Shown here: positions 1 through 11,617 of the stretch, one piece after another
Position numbering within the stretch: position 1 is the stretch's first letter
How the letters are laid out: the number at the start of each line of letters is the position of its first letter
NCBI GenBank assembly: GCA_934045905.1
Contig: OW203764.1
Location: forward strand, 37,321,434-37,385,433
Reading direction: 5' to 3'
Origin: Leuctra nigra
Lineage: Eukaryota; Arthropoda; Insecta; Plecoptera; Leuctridae
Length of the DNA: 64,000 bases
Notes under the pieces: model-generated
Databases searched by the model: none
The model's input: the letters and a program-made list of their open reading frames with translations, nothing else
Told to the model about the DNA's origin: nothing
Program-made: the position numbers and the translations under genes

Positions 1-552
1 TAGGTATCGACGTATGATCTTCCTTGTAAATTTATAATATTATTATTAATATTGCATTTGATAATGGAATAATAAGCATCGAGTAGTATAAAGGAATACC
101 TAAGGTAATATAATTTTATTACATGCATTCAATAATGTGTATTTAGCCAATATTCCAATACAATTTTACTTTCATATAAACTAAACAACAGTCTCACCGC
201 ATTGGAAGTTAATATAAATCAATATTAATGAATCAATATCATTAAATCAATTCCACAAATGGTAGCAGATGTAGGATGATATTATTAAATCAATGTTCAG
301 TCTCACTGTTGGTCTAAGAAGCAACCCCCTATTACTTTGAAAGCAAGCACGACGTCACAAGACGTGCGTATGTATGGGGATAGTCTCTCTAATCTAGACG
401 TGAGCGCTAGTCTGACCATGCGGAGTTACAATAAACTCGAGAGATACCAAGGATAATCTTTCTCTTTGCACATAATGATCTATTTGTACGCAATTACCAG
501 ATCTGATTCACGCTTTAAACCTTAGTCACTTACTTATACCGTGTTTATGATC
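1..552. other. Non-coding, nothing recognised
   Basis: AT-rich; no finger exon or element ends seen. Could hold a further acceptor-less flank of the locus. Confidence 0.5.
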
Positions 553-560
553 GAGTTCGA

Positions 561-1441
561 TAAGTGTTGGGTAAGTTCCTCAAAAAAAGGAACTAGTTCT
601 AGTTCCAGTTCCAGTTCCTTGGCATAAAAAGGAACTAGTTCCAGTTCCTAGTTCCTTTAGAAAAAAAGGAACTGGAAAGTTACTAGGAAGGAACTAAGTT
701 CCTTTTAAGTTACTTTGCCCTTCAAAATCATTGGAATTTAAGGCGCTATAAGAACGGACAATTTTTTTTACCAAATTGCTAAAATTTCTGGTACTAGGTA
801 GATATTTAAGTTTGATTGATAGAGTTTGGGATTTGAATTATGTTTGCTAACAGCTATGATGCGACTATAAATGGTTTTGTATGTGATGTGAGAAATGTGT
901 GTGTCAATCAAATCAACGATAAATTAATTAAATATTAAATATTTTTAATTGTGCAGATTATACCAAATCTGACTGTAAATTCAAAATTAAGCCAAGTCTT
1001 CCTAATACCTATATACACTTCTACACTTACAACCCAAATGACATTGGCTGGTTAAATATTCAATGGCCAATGAGAGAAGAGATGACAGCTTCTGAGATAG
1101 GAGATAGATGAATCATGAAAATACCAAGGGGGTGGGGGTAGTAGCGGAAGAGTGCAGACCAAGTAAGACAAAATGACCTGGTTTATTTATAGAAAGCAGG
1201 TAGATTTGGGGTTTGCCAGCACTCGGCAGGAAGAGAATCAGAAAATGCATCTTTATGAATGTTGTGCAAAACACATTCACAAGAAGTACAGTCTGTTTAA
1301 AAGGAACTTAACAAGTAACTTAAAAAAAGTTCCTCAGTTCCTAACGAAAAGGAACTTTTAAGTTCCTAAGTTCCTTTAAGAAAAAAGGAACTAAGTTACC
1401 TTAAAAGTTCCTCAAAAAGGAACTAGTTCCTCCCCAACACT
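561..1441. mobile_element. hAT-like non-autonomous element
   Basis: Ends taagtgttggg and cccaacact are inverted. An 8-bp direct repeat gagttcga flanks it (553-560 and 1442-1449). Subterminal regions are dense in ggaacta/agttcc motifs in both orientations. No transposase ORF. Confidence 0.7.
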
Positions 1442-1910
1442 GAGTTCGATTGAGTTCAGTTCACAAATAATCTCGTTAACAATTGAGATTTTGGATCATG
1501 ATCGTCAGTGTGGACATGGTATAGTGGTATTATGCACTCGTCTGACAAAATTTCATTTACACATGGTGATCACTGATCAGGAATAATATACATGTTACAT
1601 AAAAATCAATTTTATCTGAGTTTAAATTATTATTAACCCCGTGGAATAACAAACTATAAGTATGAAAATATGTAGGTATGCCATGCAGCAAACGAATGTT
1701 TTGATTTAAACATCAGAGAACGGCAAATAATTAATCAGAAAAACGCTTTTAGCACTTACAATATTTTAATTGGAAAATCGAATATTTTCATTAACTAATT
1801 ACAAAGACACGATATACATAATATACTATATATCCCGGACAACTTTATGCACCTAAATAACACGAGCCTCTGATTATCTGCTCTGATTAACTAGTTCTAC
1901 ACACACCGAC

Positions 1911-2296
1911 ACCGCTACGGCAACGACCACAGTTGAGTCCTCTGCGCTATTTGCGTGTGCATGTAAATATGTTTCCTGAGCGACAACAAGTTCTTGAGCT
2001 GTTTGCCGCATTGCTCGCACGAGACCGCCTGACGATGTCACCGCTACGGCAACGACCACAGTTGAGTCCTCTGCGCTATTTGCGTGTGCATGTAAATATG
2101 TTTCCTGAGCGACGACAAGTTCTTGAGCTGTTTGCCGCATTGCTCGCACGAGACCGCCTGACGATGTCACCGCTACGGCAACGACCACAGTTGAGTCCTC
2201 TGCGCTATTTGCGTGTGCATGTAAATATGTTTCCTGAGCGACGACAAGTTCTTGAGCTGTTTGCCGCATTGCTCGCACGAGACCGCCTGACGATGT
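1911..2296 (-). repeat. 129-bp x 3 array: finger 2 + stop of E23
   Basis: The motif accgctacgg starts at 1911, 2040 and 2169 (129 bp, 43 codons). The right-most copy is the functional finger 2; the other two are after the stop. The copies are almost identical. The alternative-frame ORFs through them on both strands are shadows of a unit divisible by three. Confidence 0.95.
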
Positions 2297-2396
2297 GGAC
2301 TGTGCGAGTCTCGAACATGGATCTTCAAGTTGCTCGCGGAACTTAGACGGCGGTCGCACATCGGGCATTGGAAAGTAGGCTTGGCTGAACGCCGCC
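2173..2396 (-). CDS. E23: most distal terminal exon, two C2H2 fingers
   Basis: The acceptor is cctattccttccacag|gg. The exon encodes RRSAKPTFQ, finger 1 (CPMCDRRLSSASNL, ending HVRDSH), linker SPHRQAVS and finger 2 (CEQCGKQLKN, ending HIYMH, H-x3-H), then a 12-residue tail (TQIAQRTQLWSLP) and a stop. All ligands are present. Two further copies of the finger-2 half follow the stop in the same frame. It is the last exon seen in the transcription direction; more could lie left of position 1. Confidence 0.9.
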
Positions 2397-3166
2397 CTGT
2401 GGAAGGAATAGGAACGTTATCAGTCGACAAATAAGAGGATGAAAATATTGGGTGGATGTTTCTTACCATTATTTTCACTAACTTTGAAAATTATTTGTAA
2501 TCAAGACAGGGTAATGCTTTGTGGGTTTAAATATTATTTCTGATACAAATTGCAGTTATTGCATACCTACTTGTTTTCGATACTCCTTATATCACACTGT
2601 TCTACATCTAGACAAATGATGAATGATTATGATGATGAGAAGATGATTATGAAGAAAGTGTAAGGATGGCAGTTGGAAATGAGGCGGTAGTGGCCTATTA
2701 GTTGGGAATCTTCCAAACATTTGCTTTTCGACTGAGGCAAACCACGCAATGTAACTCAGTCAGGATGGATGTTTATTGTTTCCATAGTGTGAACTGCATC
2801 ATTTGTTGTCACTCTTCAAAAACGTTCAGAAACCGGTTCAAATGCACCTACAAAACTGATGAGATTCGCTATAAAATTGATAATAATACAAATTATTCTG
2901 GCTTCCCACATTTTCTTTATTTACGACTTCGATCTCTTATATAAAAATGGATCACATTTTTTTTTGCATATTTATTTTATTTGTATTAACCAAATTATTG
3001 TAATTAAAACAAACCTTTTAATGTCATAAACTTATGAAGGATAGACATTTACAATCTTAGTAATGTTATAGTCATAAAAGAAGTATTAAATAAAATACGA
3101 AATATTCTTGTTTAGGTACAGAACCAAGTGATGGTCTATTTTGGTGAAATATAGTAAGATAAAAAC
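2397..3166. other. Intron between E22 and E23
   Basis: Contains only the SINE fragment and the E22 3' UTR with AATAAA at 2971-2976. Confidence 0.6.
2590..2750 (-). mobile_element. SINE fragment (same family as 43.1 kb)
   Basis: Minus-strand sequence matches the SINE body: tggtttgcctcagtcg, aggccactaccgcc, and catcatcataatcattcatc. The tRNA-like head is absent. It lies downstream of E22, beyond its poly(A) candidate. Confidence 0.65.
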
Positions 3167-3351
3167 TTATTTCTTATTGTGTAACAAATACACGTGGTAT
3201 CGAAGACTCTCGCTGTTCATGTAGTATTTGCCACAATGAGGACACTGCTTCTGAAGAGAAGAGTGGATATTGTCGATGTGGATCCGCAGATTGCCGCGAG
3301 TAGTGAAATTCCGCCCGCAGATGAAACACACAATCCCAGTCTTCACAGGAT
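3167..3351 (-). CDS. E22: alternative 3'-terminal exon, two C2H2 fingers
   Basis: The acceptor is gtacggtgtttcag|at. The exon encodes PVKTGIV, finger 1 (CFICGRNFTTRGNL, ending HIDNIH), linker SSLQKQ and finger 2 (CPHCGKYYMN, ending HVYLLHNKK and a stop). All ligands are present. It lacks the tandem array of its sister E21. A minus-strand AATAAA is at 2971-2976, about 190 bp past the stop. Confidence 0.9.
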
Positions 3352-4030
3352 CTGAAACACCGTACCACGTGTTAGCAATAGAATGCCCTTGTTGCACATT
3401 GCAACCACTTCTTTATGTTGATTTCAAATACCTATCAGACAGTAAGTCACAAATAATACATCTCTTATCATAGGTCACCAGCTGGAAAAAGGAGAGCTAC
3501 CGAAATGGCTTTTTAATATTATAGTTTCGTTTATTTTATATAGTTTATTATAGTATAGTTAATTGTTTATTTATTAAGTTAATTTTAGATATGAATAAAC
3601 AAAGACACAAACTGAATACATGGAAATTAAACAAAACATTTATTAATAGTGTATGGAGCTAGACAATGAATGTATAGAATACAGTTTTCTTAGCCAATAA
3701 TCAAATATGTGTTATTTTCGCTATCATCCGCATTAATTGTACATTTTATAATTATGATCATTTCTTGAAATTGCGGAATGTACCTACCTACGATGAGATA
3801 ACTATGAGGCACGGTTCAAGTTCCATTCAATTCATTGAGTTAAATCGTTTGGTTCAGCGAATGTAGCTGTGTAACTTCGCGAAGTTTAAGCAAAGGTACG
3901 TTTCATTTAGAACCGGTCATATTTTTCCTTTAATGAATTAATTATTGAATTCAGTGAATTGATAGTGAAACATTGAACCGAGTAAACTAGGATTTACAAG
4001 GAGATACGAGGCTGAATCGTTCAGACCCAA
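3352..4030. other. Intron upstream of E22
   Basis: AT-rich, nothing recognised before the hairpins at 4031. Confidence 0.5.
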
Positions 4031-4262
4031 GGTTGGTAGATAAAGTGGTTGACACTTTATATTCTACCAACCTTATCAGACCATTTTAAATATTATCTCG
4101 GTGGCTCTGCTTTCTAAGAAAAATCATATGCAGTTTGATTTTCAGATACCTTAGTCCCTGTTACAACAATAGGTAAAACAGGGACTAAGGTGTCTGGAAA
4201 TAATACTGCATATGATTTTTCTTAGAAAGCAGAGCCACCGAGATAATATTTAAAATGGTCTA
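4031..4262. repeat. Small hairpin followed by a 186-bp foldback
   Basis: 4031-4076 is a short hairpin (aggttggtaga / tctaccaacct). 4077-4165 and 4173-4262 are almost perfect inverted arms (accattttaaatattatctc). Confidence 0.85.
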
Positions 4263-4516
4263 TTCCAAGTTACTATATGTATGTAGCTACTCCTACACAA
4301 ATAGCAATACTACAACGCGTGCCTTCCCGCACTTTCTTTCTTACTTTTTTACCATTTTAAAATTAACACTTTTACAATAAAAGGGAGAAGATATACCTAC
4401 AACCAACATATTAATTCAATAAATTATGTCAAGTTCAAAGGTTTCTCCATCCTCCATGTTTCTTCTTAAGTCCAAAGTCCCCTGATTTCATCAACAGTTA
4501 AAGTTAGTTGTATAGA

Positions 4517-5016
4517 CAGGGCCGTATTAAGACCTTCGTAGGCCCTAGGCAGTACTTTTTTCGTAGGCCCCCTCCCCCCGTCCGAAATATTTTAAGTTTT
4601 CCCCGTGGTTAATTTGTAAAATAATAAGCGGGAAGACGATCAATGATCTTTAGTGTTATGCTGAAGAAAACAATGGGCATGGGTGTCCGCAGGATTTCTG
4701 CCAAGTGGGGGCAAGGCAAGGAAAACAATATTAGACGGGTTAAGGGGGACGTGAGGGCCCCGCAGGGCGTTTTTTGGTTTTTGGACACTTTGAAATCAAT
4801 TTTGAGACGTTATGAGGTGTATTTTTTTTTAGAAATATTTTTTTTTTTTTTAATTTGGCACTTTGGGGTGGTCGGACACATGTCCAAACCTGCCCCGCAG
4901 GGAATTTTTGTTTTTTTGACACTTTGAAATCAATTTTCTGGCACTTTCGTAGGCCCCAAAAGCTTCGTAGGCCCTAGGCAGACTGCCTTTGCTGCCTTAT
5001 GGATAATACGGCCCTG
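4517..5016. mobile_element. hAT MITE, 500 bp, with 8-bp target duplication
   Basis: TIR cagggccgtatta ... taatacggccctg, flanked by tgtataga on both sides (4509-4516 and 5017-5024). Inside, a segment with gacactttgaaatcaatttt occurs twice. The short ORFs in it have no recognised product. Confidence 0.85.
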
Positions 5017-5069
5017 TGTATAGATCACACTCACATTTTGCAAGAAATCATATTTAAAAAGAACTATAA

Positions 5070-6260
5070 AGGTCCATTCACACGGTTGATTGCACGCAAC
5101 TAATTGGTATACTTCTACCATTAAGTTTCATAGGATGTGCGCGATTTTCCTGTTCAGACGACCAAGCATTCAATCACACGACCTTGCCTGCTTCTAGAAG
5201 GCGTAAGAACTAGATTGTGTCTTTTGTTTTCGTTGAAATGTTGCAGAAGGAGGTTTGTCATCATTATTTCGTCTTATCTCTAATTATTTGTTATAATAAA
5301 CAATAGTGATTCCCGTTCTACACTATAGGCAGCGTGTTTAGACAACAGATGGCACTGTAAAAAGTACAGACAGAGCCACCTAATCTGTGGGAAGGAAGCT
5401 TACCTTTTGGCAAGGCGTCCAAGTCGCTGCAGTTATATGTTATGTTGCTGCACATATTACGCATTATCAATTCTTAAAATTTACACATGTTTATCTAATG
5501 TTTATTCGCCTACAAAATATTAATAATAAAGTGTTCACAATTTCACTGAATCTGATCACAATATTAATTTGCGCGACTTAGTTTGATTCCGAAATATTTT
5601 GAGTACATTTGTTGACATCTGATCGGTTGCTAGGTCACGGCCAATGAGAAATAAAACAGTTGACGATCTTCCCACAAAAGTTGCTAATTTCTCTCACTCG
5701 TGGCGAACACTCGGTGCCTATATGGGCACCGAGTGTTCATACCCCCAGCGCCACGAGTGAAAGAAATTAGCAATACTTTCAGGAAAGATCTTCAACTGTT
5801 TAATTCTCATTGGCCGTGACCTAGCAACCGATCAAATGTCAACAAATGTACTCAAAATATTTCGGAATCAGAACTAAGTCGCGCAAATTAATATAGTGAT
5901 CAGATTCAGTGAAATTGTGAACACTTTGTTATTAATATTTTGTAGACGAATACACATTAGATAAACTTGTGTAAATTAATGCGCTGCAGACGCCTTGCCA
6001 AAGGTAAGCTTCCTTCCCACAGATTAGGTGGCTCTGTCTGTACTTTTTGTAGCGCTATCTGTAGTCTAAACACGCCGCCTTACTCAAAATAAAAAAGGGC
6101 ATCTAAAAAGTTTCGTGCCAGAAGTGGCTCCATCACCTCCCGATTCGATAGGTAATTGGTATGAATCGGATGATCGGCCAGTTCACACGCGCACATCCAA
6201 TGAGACTAATGGTAGAAGTATACCAATTAGTTGCGTGCAATCAACCGTGTGAATGGACCT
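5070..6260. mobile_element. TIR/foldback element with TAA target duplication
   Basis: Outer TIR of about 55 bp (aggtccattcacacggt ... accgtgtgaatggacct), flanked by taa. Inside is a second large inverted repeat, roughly 5330-5700 against 5730-6075 (cacagattaggtggctctgt in both arms). TIR start resembles the MITE at 16791-16995. Confidence 0.75.
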
Positions 6261-6451
6261 TAATACTCATTGATATTTTAAATAATTATAGTATCTTTTC
6301 AGCACCAAATTTACAGAATGGTCAGATTGCAAACTCATTCTATTATTTGAATGAACGAAAAACAAAGACTCGTTTATCAACGCGTTATTGCAAGCGTTTT
6401 TCTCGTCTACGCTGTTGTTTGTTCCTCAATGATGGTTCAGATTGATACAAG

Positions 6452-7424
6452 AAGCTACTTCTTATTATGTAACAAATACACATGGTATCGAAGACTCTCG
6501 CTGTTCTTGTAATATTTGCCGCAGTGAGGACACTGTTGCTGCAGAGAACAGTGGATGTTCTTCACATTGTTCACTTCTTATTATGTAACAAATACACATG
6601 GTATCGAAGACTCTCGCTGTTCTTGTAATATTTGCCGCAGTGAGGACACTGTTGCTGCAGAGAACAGTGGATGTTCTTCACATTGTTCACTTCTTATTAT
6701 GTAACAAATACACATGGTATCGAAGACTCTCGCTGTTCTTGTAATATTTGCCGCAGTGAGGACACTGTTGCTGCAGAGAACAGTGGATGTTCTTCACATT
6801 GTTCACTTCTTATTATGTAACAAATACACATGGTATCGAAGACTCTCGCTGTTCTTGTAATATTTGCCGCAGTGAGGACACTGTTGCTGCAGAGAACAGT
6901 GGATGTTCTTCACATTGTTCTTCTACAAGAAGCTACTTCTTATTATGTAACAAATACACATGGTATCGAAGACTCTCGCTGTTCTTGTAATATTTGCCGC
7001 AGTGAGGACACTGTTGCTGCAGAGAACAGTGGATGTTCTTCACATTGTTCACTTCTTATTATGTAACAAATACACATGGTATCGAAGACTCTCGCTGTTC
7101 TTGTAATATTTGCCGCAGTGAGGACACTGTTGCTGCAGAGAACAGTGGATGTTCTTCACATTGTTCTTCTACAAGAAGCTACTTCTTATTATGTAACAAA
7201 TACACATGGTATCGAAGACTCTCGCTGTTCTTGTAATATTTGCCGCAGTGAGGACACTGTTGCTGCAGAGAACAGTGGATGTTCTTCACATTGTTCTTCT
7301 ACAAGAAGCTACTTCTTATTATGTAACAAATACACATGGTATCGAAGACTCTCGCTGTTCTTGTAATATTTGCCGCAGTGAGGACACTGTTGCTGCAGAG
7401 AACAGTGGATGTTCTTCACATGTG
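6452..7424 (-). repeat. 116/130-bp x 8 array: finger 2 + stop + 3' UTR of E21
   Basis: The motif atggtatcg starts at 6482, 6598, 6714, 6830, 6960, 7076, 7206 and 7336. Spacings are 116,116,116,130,116,130,130; the longer unit has a 14-bp block (ttctacaagaagct) that the shorter lacks. The last copy is the functional E21 finger 2. All others are downstream of its stop. Copies are otherwise practically identical. Confidence 0.95.
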
Positions 7425-7493
7425 TCTTCATGCTGAACGACGTGGTGAAACTTCGACTGCACAAGGTGCATACGAATCTCTTCTTCTCGGCAT
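7309..7493 (-). CDS. E21: alternative 3'-terminal exon, two C2H2 fingers, paralogue of E22
   Basis: The acceptor is tgtcttcttttcag|at. The exon encodes AEKKRFV, finger 1 (CTLCSRSFTTSFSM, ending HVKNIH), linker CSLQQQ and finger 2 (CPHCGKYYKN, ending HVYLLHNKK). The 21-residue C-terminus differs from E22 by one residue, so the two exons are a duplicated pair about 4 kb apart. Seven further copies of the finger-2 half follow the stop. Confidence 0.88.
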
Positions 7494-8131
7494 CTGAAAA
7501 GAAGACATCCAAGTTAGTAGGAAAACTTCATGGTTGACAAGATCACTTGCATATGTCAACATACTGCAATTATATGTTTAATGAAATATGACCAATGAAA
7601 TGAGGAAATAATATCGACTGAAATTACTCTTGAATAAAAGAAAATTAAATTAGATTAGTGTAACTTAATTGAAGGAGGCCCAGTCACTCACACATTTAAA
7701 ATTATGAATTATGATTTAAATTATTAATATATTATTAATTAATAACATTAATATTAATTAATATTAATTAATTAATATAATATAATTTAATATATTAATT
7801 AATATTATTAATAACATAAAAGTAAAAATATGCCGAAATACAATTATTTAGTCCGATACACACTAGAAACTTTTGGTTGATCAATTTGGTTTCTGCGCAT
7901 GCGCAGAACCAAGTTATTTCCCTGTTAAAATAATCGGTAATTCAAATCTCAATATATTTATTTATTTATGTATTTTACAATTTCTTCGTGTTTTAAATAC
8001 AATGCTCATGTACCATGACCACGGATAAAACACTTGACATATTTTATAGAAAAATTACACTGGATCTGAAGCAACAACTATTTGAAAACATTTGTGGACT
8101 ATGTACTTGTATACAGGGTAATATGTCAAAA
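7494..8131. other. Intron with AT low-complexity run
   Basis: 7690-7815 is almost pure attaatta/aatatta sequence; otherwise nothing recognised. Confidence 0.6.
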
Positions 8132-8602
8132 CTCAGTGTTGTGACATATCTAGATTTTGTTTTAATCTATTATCTTATCTAGATAATTAAATAATTTGTT
8201 ATATTTATCTTGATAAAAATATAGTGGCAATAATCTAGATTAAAAATATAAATTCAAAATGCATTTGCGTGAATGAACATGCATGATCCACAAATGTAAG
8301 ATGATATGAAGAAGGAAAATCATCTTCATTTAGTCGCACTAGTTGACTTGTAATTACGGACCCAATTTTAAAAACTCACATTCTGAATTTAGGATTCGAA
8401 AATAATTAGAGAAAAGTAGGTAGTAGGTATTTGGTACAAAAAAATATCTATTATCTATTACAATCTAGATAATCTTTTTTATCCTTATCTATTATCTAGA
8501 TGATTTCTTGGTTATTTATCTTATATCTTATCTACATACATTTTTGCCAGGTTATCTGTATCTTTATCTAGACAAAAATAAAATTATCTAATCACAACAC
8601 TG
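8132..8602. mobile_element. hAT-like element with tatctaga-rich interior
   Basis: TIR cagtgttgtga ... tcacaacactg. The interior is rich in atctaga/tatcttatc repeats near both ends. A clean 8-bp target duplication was not seen. Confidence 0.65.
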
Positions 8603-8643
8603 TAAAAAATACAAATAGGACGATTACTTCATATTTAGTTCGA

Positions 8644-8831
8644 TTAAGTTTTCTTGCAATGTTGCATGTAAACGTGGTGTCGCAGTGAAGAAGCATTCTT
8701 GAAGTGTTTGCCACACTCTGGACAACTAACACGCCCTAGATGGGAAGAGTGGCAATCGCGTATATGAATCTTGAGATTCCCCAACGAGCTCAGTTGGCGA
8801 CAGCAAATCACGCATTTGAATGATGCGCCAC
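8644..8831 (-). CDS. E20: alternative 3'-terminal exon, two C2H2 fingers
   Basis: The acceptor is tgcatctcttcgcag|gt. The exon encodes GASFK, finger 1 (CVICCRQLSSLGNL, ending HIRDCH), linker SSHLGRVS and finger 2 (CPECGKHFKN, ending HVYMQH), then CKKT and a stop. All ligands are present. Its 3' UTR would run into the hAT-like element at 8132-8602 about 40 bp past the stop. Confidence 0.9.
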
Positions 8832-9187
8832 CTGCGAAGAGATGCAAAGTGTTGGTCAGAAACACACACTGATGACAGGATGTAAGAACTAGATTAAAAC
8901 TTGCGAATCAAGTTCAAAAGGCATAAGGAATGCCTCATGACGAATATTGAACAGACGATGAATAATGAGCTAAAAACAAAGCCATGGAACTGCGGAATTA
9001 CCAGTTCAAGAGATATTTTTTGTGTATGGTCACGATATATCTTTTCGATATATTTTCATTTTACTAATTCACTATGTACGCATTTTAAAACTCTAATAGA
9101 CTACTAGGTCATTAATAATATTATAACATTTTGAAGTCAACGAGTTGAATTAAGAGAGAGTTAAGAAAATGTTCCTATTATTTATAA

Positions 9188-9782
9188 CTAGGAAAACGCT
9201 CTGTGTAACGCGTTGATGAGCGAGCCTTCGTATTGTATGCGCTTTGATATGAGTTTGTAAGTTTTTGCTCTACAGACCTTGGAACTGAAGCATCAAGAGA
9301 GTAGTGATAAAATAACTGAAATTCTTGGCATAAATTTGCAAATTTTAAGATTATAAAATAAAATGTCCTTAAAATGACTATAATTTTGGAGATAACGACA
9401 GAATTAGTCTGAAAATTGGCGATAATAATGCTGGGCCCAATGACAATGCAAAGCTGGTAAAACAGTAATTAGTTTAAAAAAAAAATTTTAACCAAACAAT
9501 TCATGGATTTCCATGAAATGTATAACCCAAAACTATAAAACGGCCTCAAAAACCGTGAAAAATTTCTATTTGATAGGTCCAACGGTGTGAGCTACAGAAC
9601 AGTCCATTTTCACGTTTCAACCAATCACAGGATCCTGTTCAAAAACGATCCCAGAGACAACTTAGATTACATTTGTGTGTGCAAAATTTCAAATTGATTG
9701 AACGGTTTGACCTGGGCACTGCAGGCAAAAAAACAAACACACAGAGAAAAGTGCCATAAGATAACGTGGTGACGTTCGCTCA
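9188..9782 (-). mobile_element. Helitron-like element (a)
   Basis: 3' end (minus orientation) with hairpin cgctcatcaacgcgtt ... and ctag|t. The 5' end is short or divergent. Non-coding. Confidence 0.6.
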
Positions 9783-10724
9783 GTAATTTATATTGTTTCC
9801 TGTACCAACATTGCAAGAGTTCCATAGTGAACCACACCAACTGACGTAAGACGTGTCCGTATGTGACTAAGAATCTGATCTACGAACTAGTTTCTTGTCG
9901 CGTTGGACTGCTCTTGTTACAACCGACATTGTTTGTTCTTATCTTCCAATGACGTGATGAAAGTTTCAGTGAAACGGAACTGCGCTAAGCAAGAACTTTG
10001 CACAGTTCAAATAAGGAAGCCCTCGGGATCAAGTCAAAGATTTAGGTTACCTCGATAGCTACACAATAAATTAACTATGATGAATCAATACAGTTTATTG
10101 AGCATACATTGAACATTGATTAGAAAATAAAATAGTTTAACCTAAATGTAAATAAATTATAAATGGGAGGAAATAGTATAAACTTAGCAGATGGCACAGC
10201 AAAGAGAGTTAAGAATAGTCTATAATACCTACCACTTGATGAAATAATGTTTTTTTGAAGAGAATACGCTCTACCCGTACTTTTTTCTCAACGACTTCTT
10301 AAATTACTCTAGTTTAACCCTCTGCAACAGGGGTAAAAATATGTTTCTTTGCTTTTTCAAATCATGGAGACACAGATTTATCCTTATCTATAAGCACTTA
10401 AATTCTGAAGACATTCGGACAAGCCTTTTTTTAAAGTAGGGCAGGCTTTTTATGTTGTTTGTGGTTTTCAATCAATTAAAATAACTCACTTTACAGCAGT
10501 AAATAATAATATGTAACATGTAGTACACGATTAAATATCACAAATTTCACACAACCCATCTAATTGTATTTTCATGCATTTTTAGGAAATTTTGTTCATA
10601 CGAATCGCAAATTTCTGCGAGTATTATAGACTATTAAATTTGATGACAAATTGGGATAAATTAAGTGGAGAAAAATGTGACTGATGCTGATGCTTTTATT
10701 TCCAATACTTACATTTGCTTTGCA
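9783..10724. other. Intron, nothing recognised
   Basis: No exon, TIR or repeat structure beyond the E19 poly(A) candidate. Confidence 0.5.
10695..10700 (-). promoter_or_regulatory. Poly(A) signal AATAAA for E19
   Basis: TTTATT on the plus strand just beyond the duplicated E19 segment. Confidence 0.45.
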
Positions 10725-11018
10725 GTGAAAAGTATTAACATGATGATAAACATAGCTACAGTGAAATAGTTTGAAAGTCGTGCAGACGACTAATTGTCCG
10801 TGTTCTTGTGCCACATGTAAATGTGTTGCCTCATGCTGTGAATGTTCTTGAATATCTTGTTGCAATGTTGGCGGTGAAAAGTATTAACATGATAAACATA
10901 GCTACAGTGAAATGGTTTGAAAGTCATGCAGACGACTAATTGTCCGTGTTCTTGTGCCACATGTAAATGTGTTGCCTCATGCTGTGAATGTTCTTGAATA
11001 TCTTGTTGCAATGTTGGC
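10725..11018 (-). repeat. About 148-bp x 2 duplication of finger 2 + stop + 3' UTR of E19
   Basis: Copies 10725-10872 and 10874-11018 both start gtgaaaagtattaacatg. The right copy is the functional finger 2. The left copy repeats the same finger and stop and differs by a 3-bp indel and a few substitutions. Confidence 0.9.
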
Positions 11019-11126
11019 AGCGCTGCGAAACTGGGTTGTGGACGTTTGTCAGGTGGTTCTTCAGATTGGCACTGGAAGTGAATTGCCGACCGCATTGAGA
11101 ATAGCCGTTACGACCGAACCAATTAC
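10936..11126 (-). CDS. E19: terminal exon, finger 1 with a lost Cys, finger 2 intact
   Basis: The acceptor is attaattatttcag|gt. Reading in the shared phase gives NWFGRNG, then finger 1 with Tyr at the first Cys position (YSQCGRQFTSSANL, ending HLTNVH), linker NPVSQR and finger 2 (CQHCNKIFKN, ending HIYMWH), then KNTDN and a stop. The Tyr codon is TAT, one base from TGT. Finger 1 therefore lacks a zinc ligand. The 3' half is duplicated once downstream. AATAAA at 10695-10700 lies beyond both copies. Confidence 0.8.
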
Positions 11127-11272
11127 CTGAAATAATTAATAATTAGTCATTACTTTTACTAGGAAAACGCTTTGTGAAAGTATTGATAAGCGAGCTTATT
11201 GCATGCGAATTGCGAATTGCAAGTTTTTGCTCTACAGACCTTGGAAAAAGCCGAAACAAAACGCGTCATTAA

Positions 11273-11428
11273 GGCCCGGAATAACCAAAGTTAAATTGTG
11301 CAGGATTAACTAACTTTTGGAATAAATTCAACTATTTCAATAATTTTGAGGTTTCTGATTGGCTGTGCCGCCAATTTAGTCCAATATTTAGTTAATCCGG
11401 CTCAGATTAACTTTGGATATACCGGCCC
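11273..11428. mobile_element. MITE (GGCCCGG ends, TAA target duplication) inside a Helitron-like element
   Basis: ggcccggaataaccaaag ... ctttggatataccggccc, flanked by taa on both sides. Confidence 0.7.
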
Positions 11429-11617
11429 TAAAGTAACAGTGACAATTTCCAAACACGCATAAAATGTTTGTAAAATGTCAATAACTTTCTGAAAATTTAC
11501 AAAACCACCTAAAATGGTAGTGACCATGTAAAATTTGAAGTTGATCGGTTGAACGGTTCCAGTTTTAATTTTCAATAAATCACAGGATTATGTTTAAAAC
11601 GAAACACGGATATCTCA

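Noticed and set aside
4643..4927. Plus-strand 94-residue ORF
   Set aside because: Lies wholly inside a 500-bp hAT MITE with low-complexity T runs; no domain.
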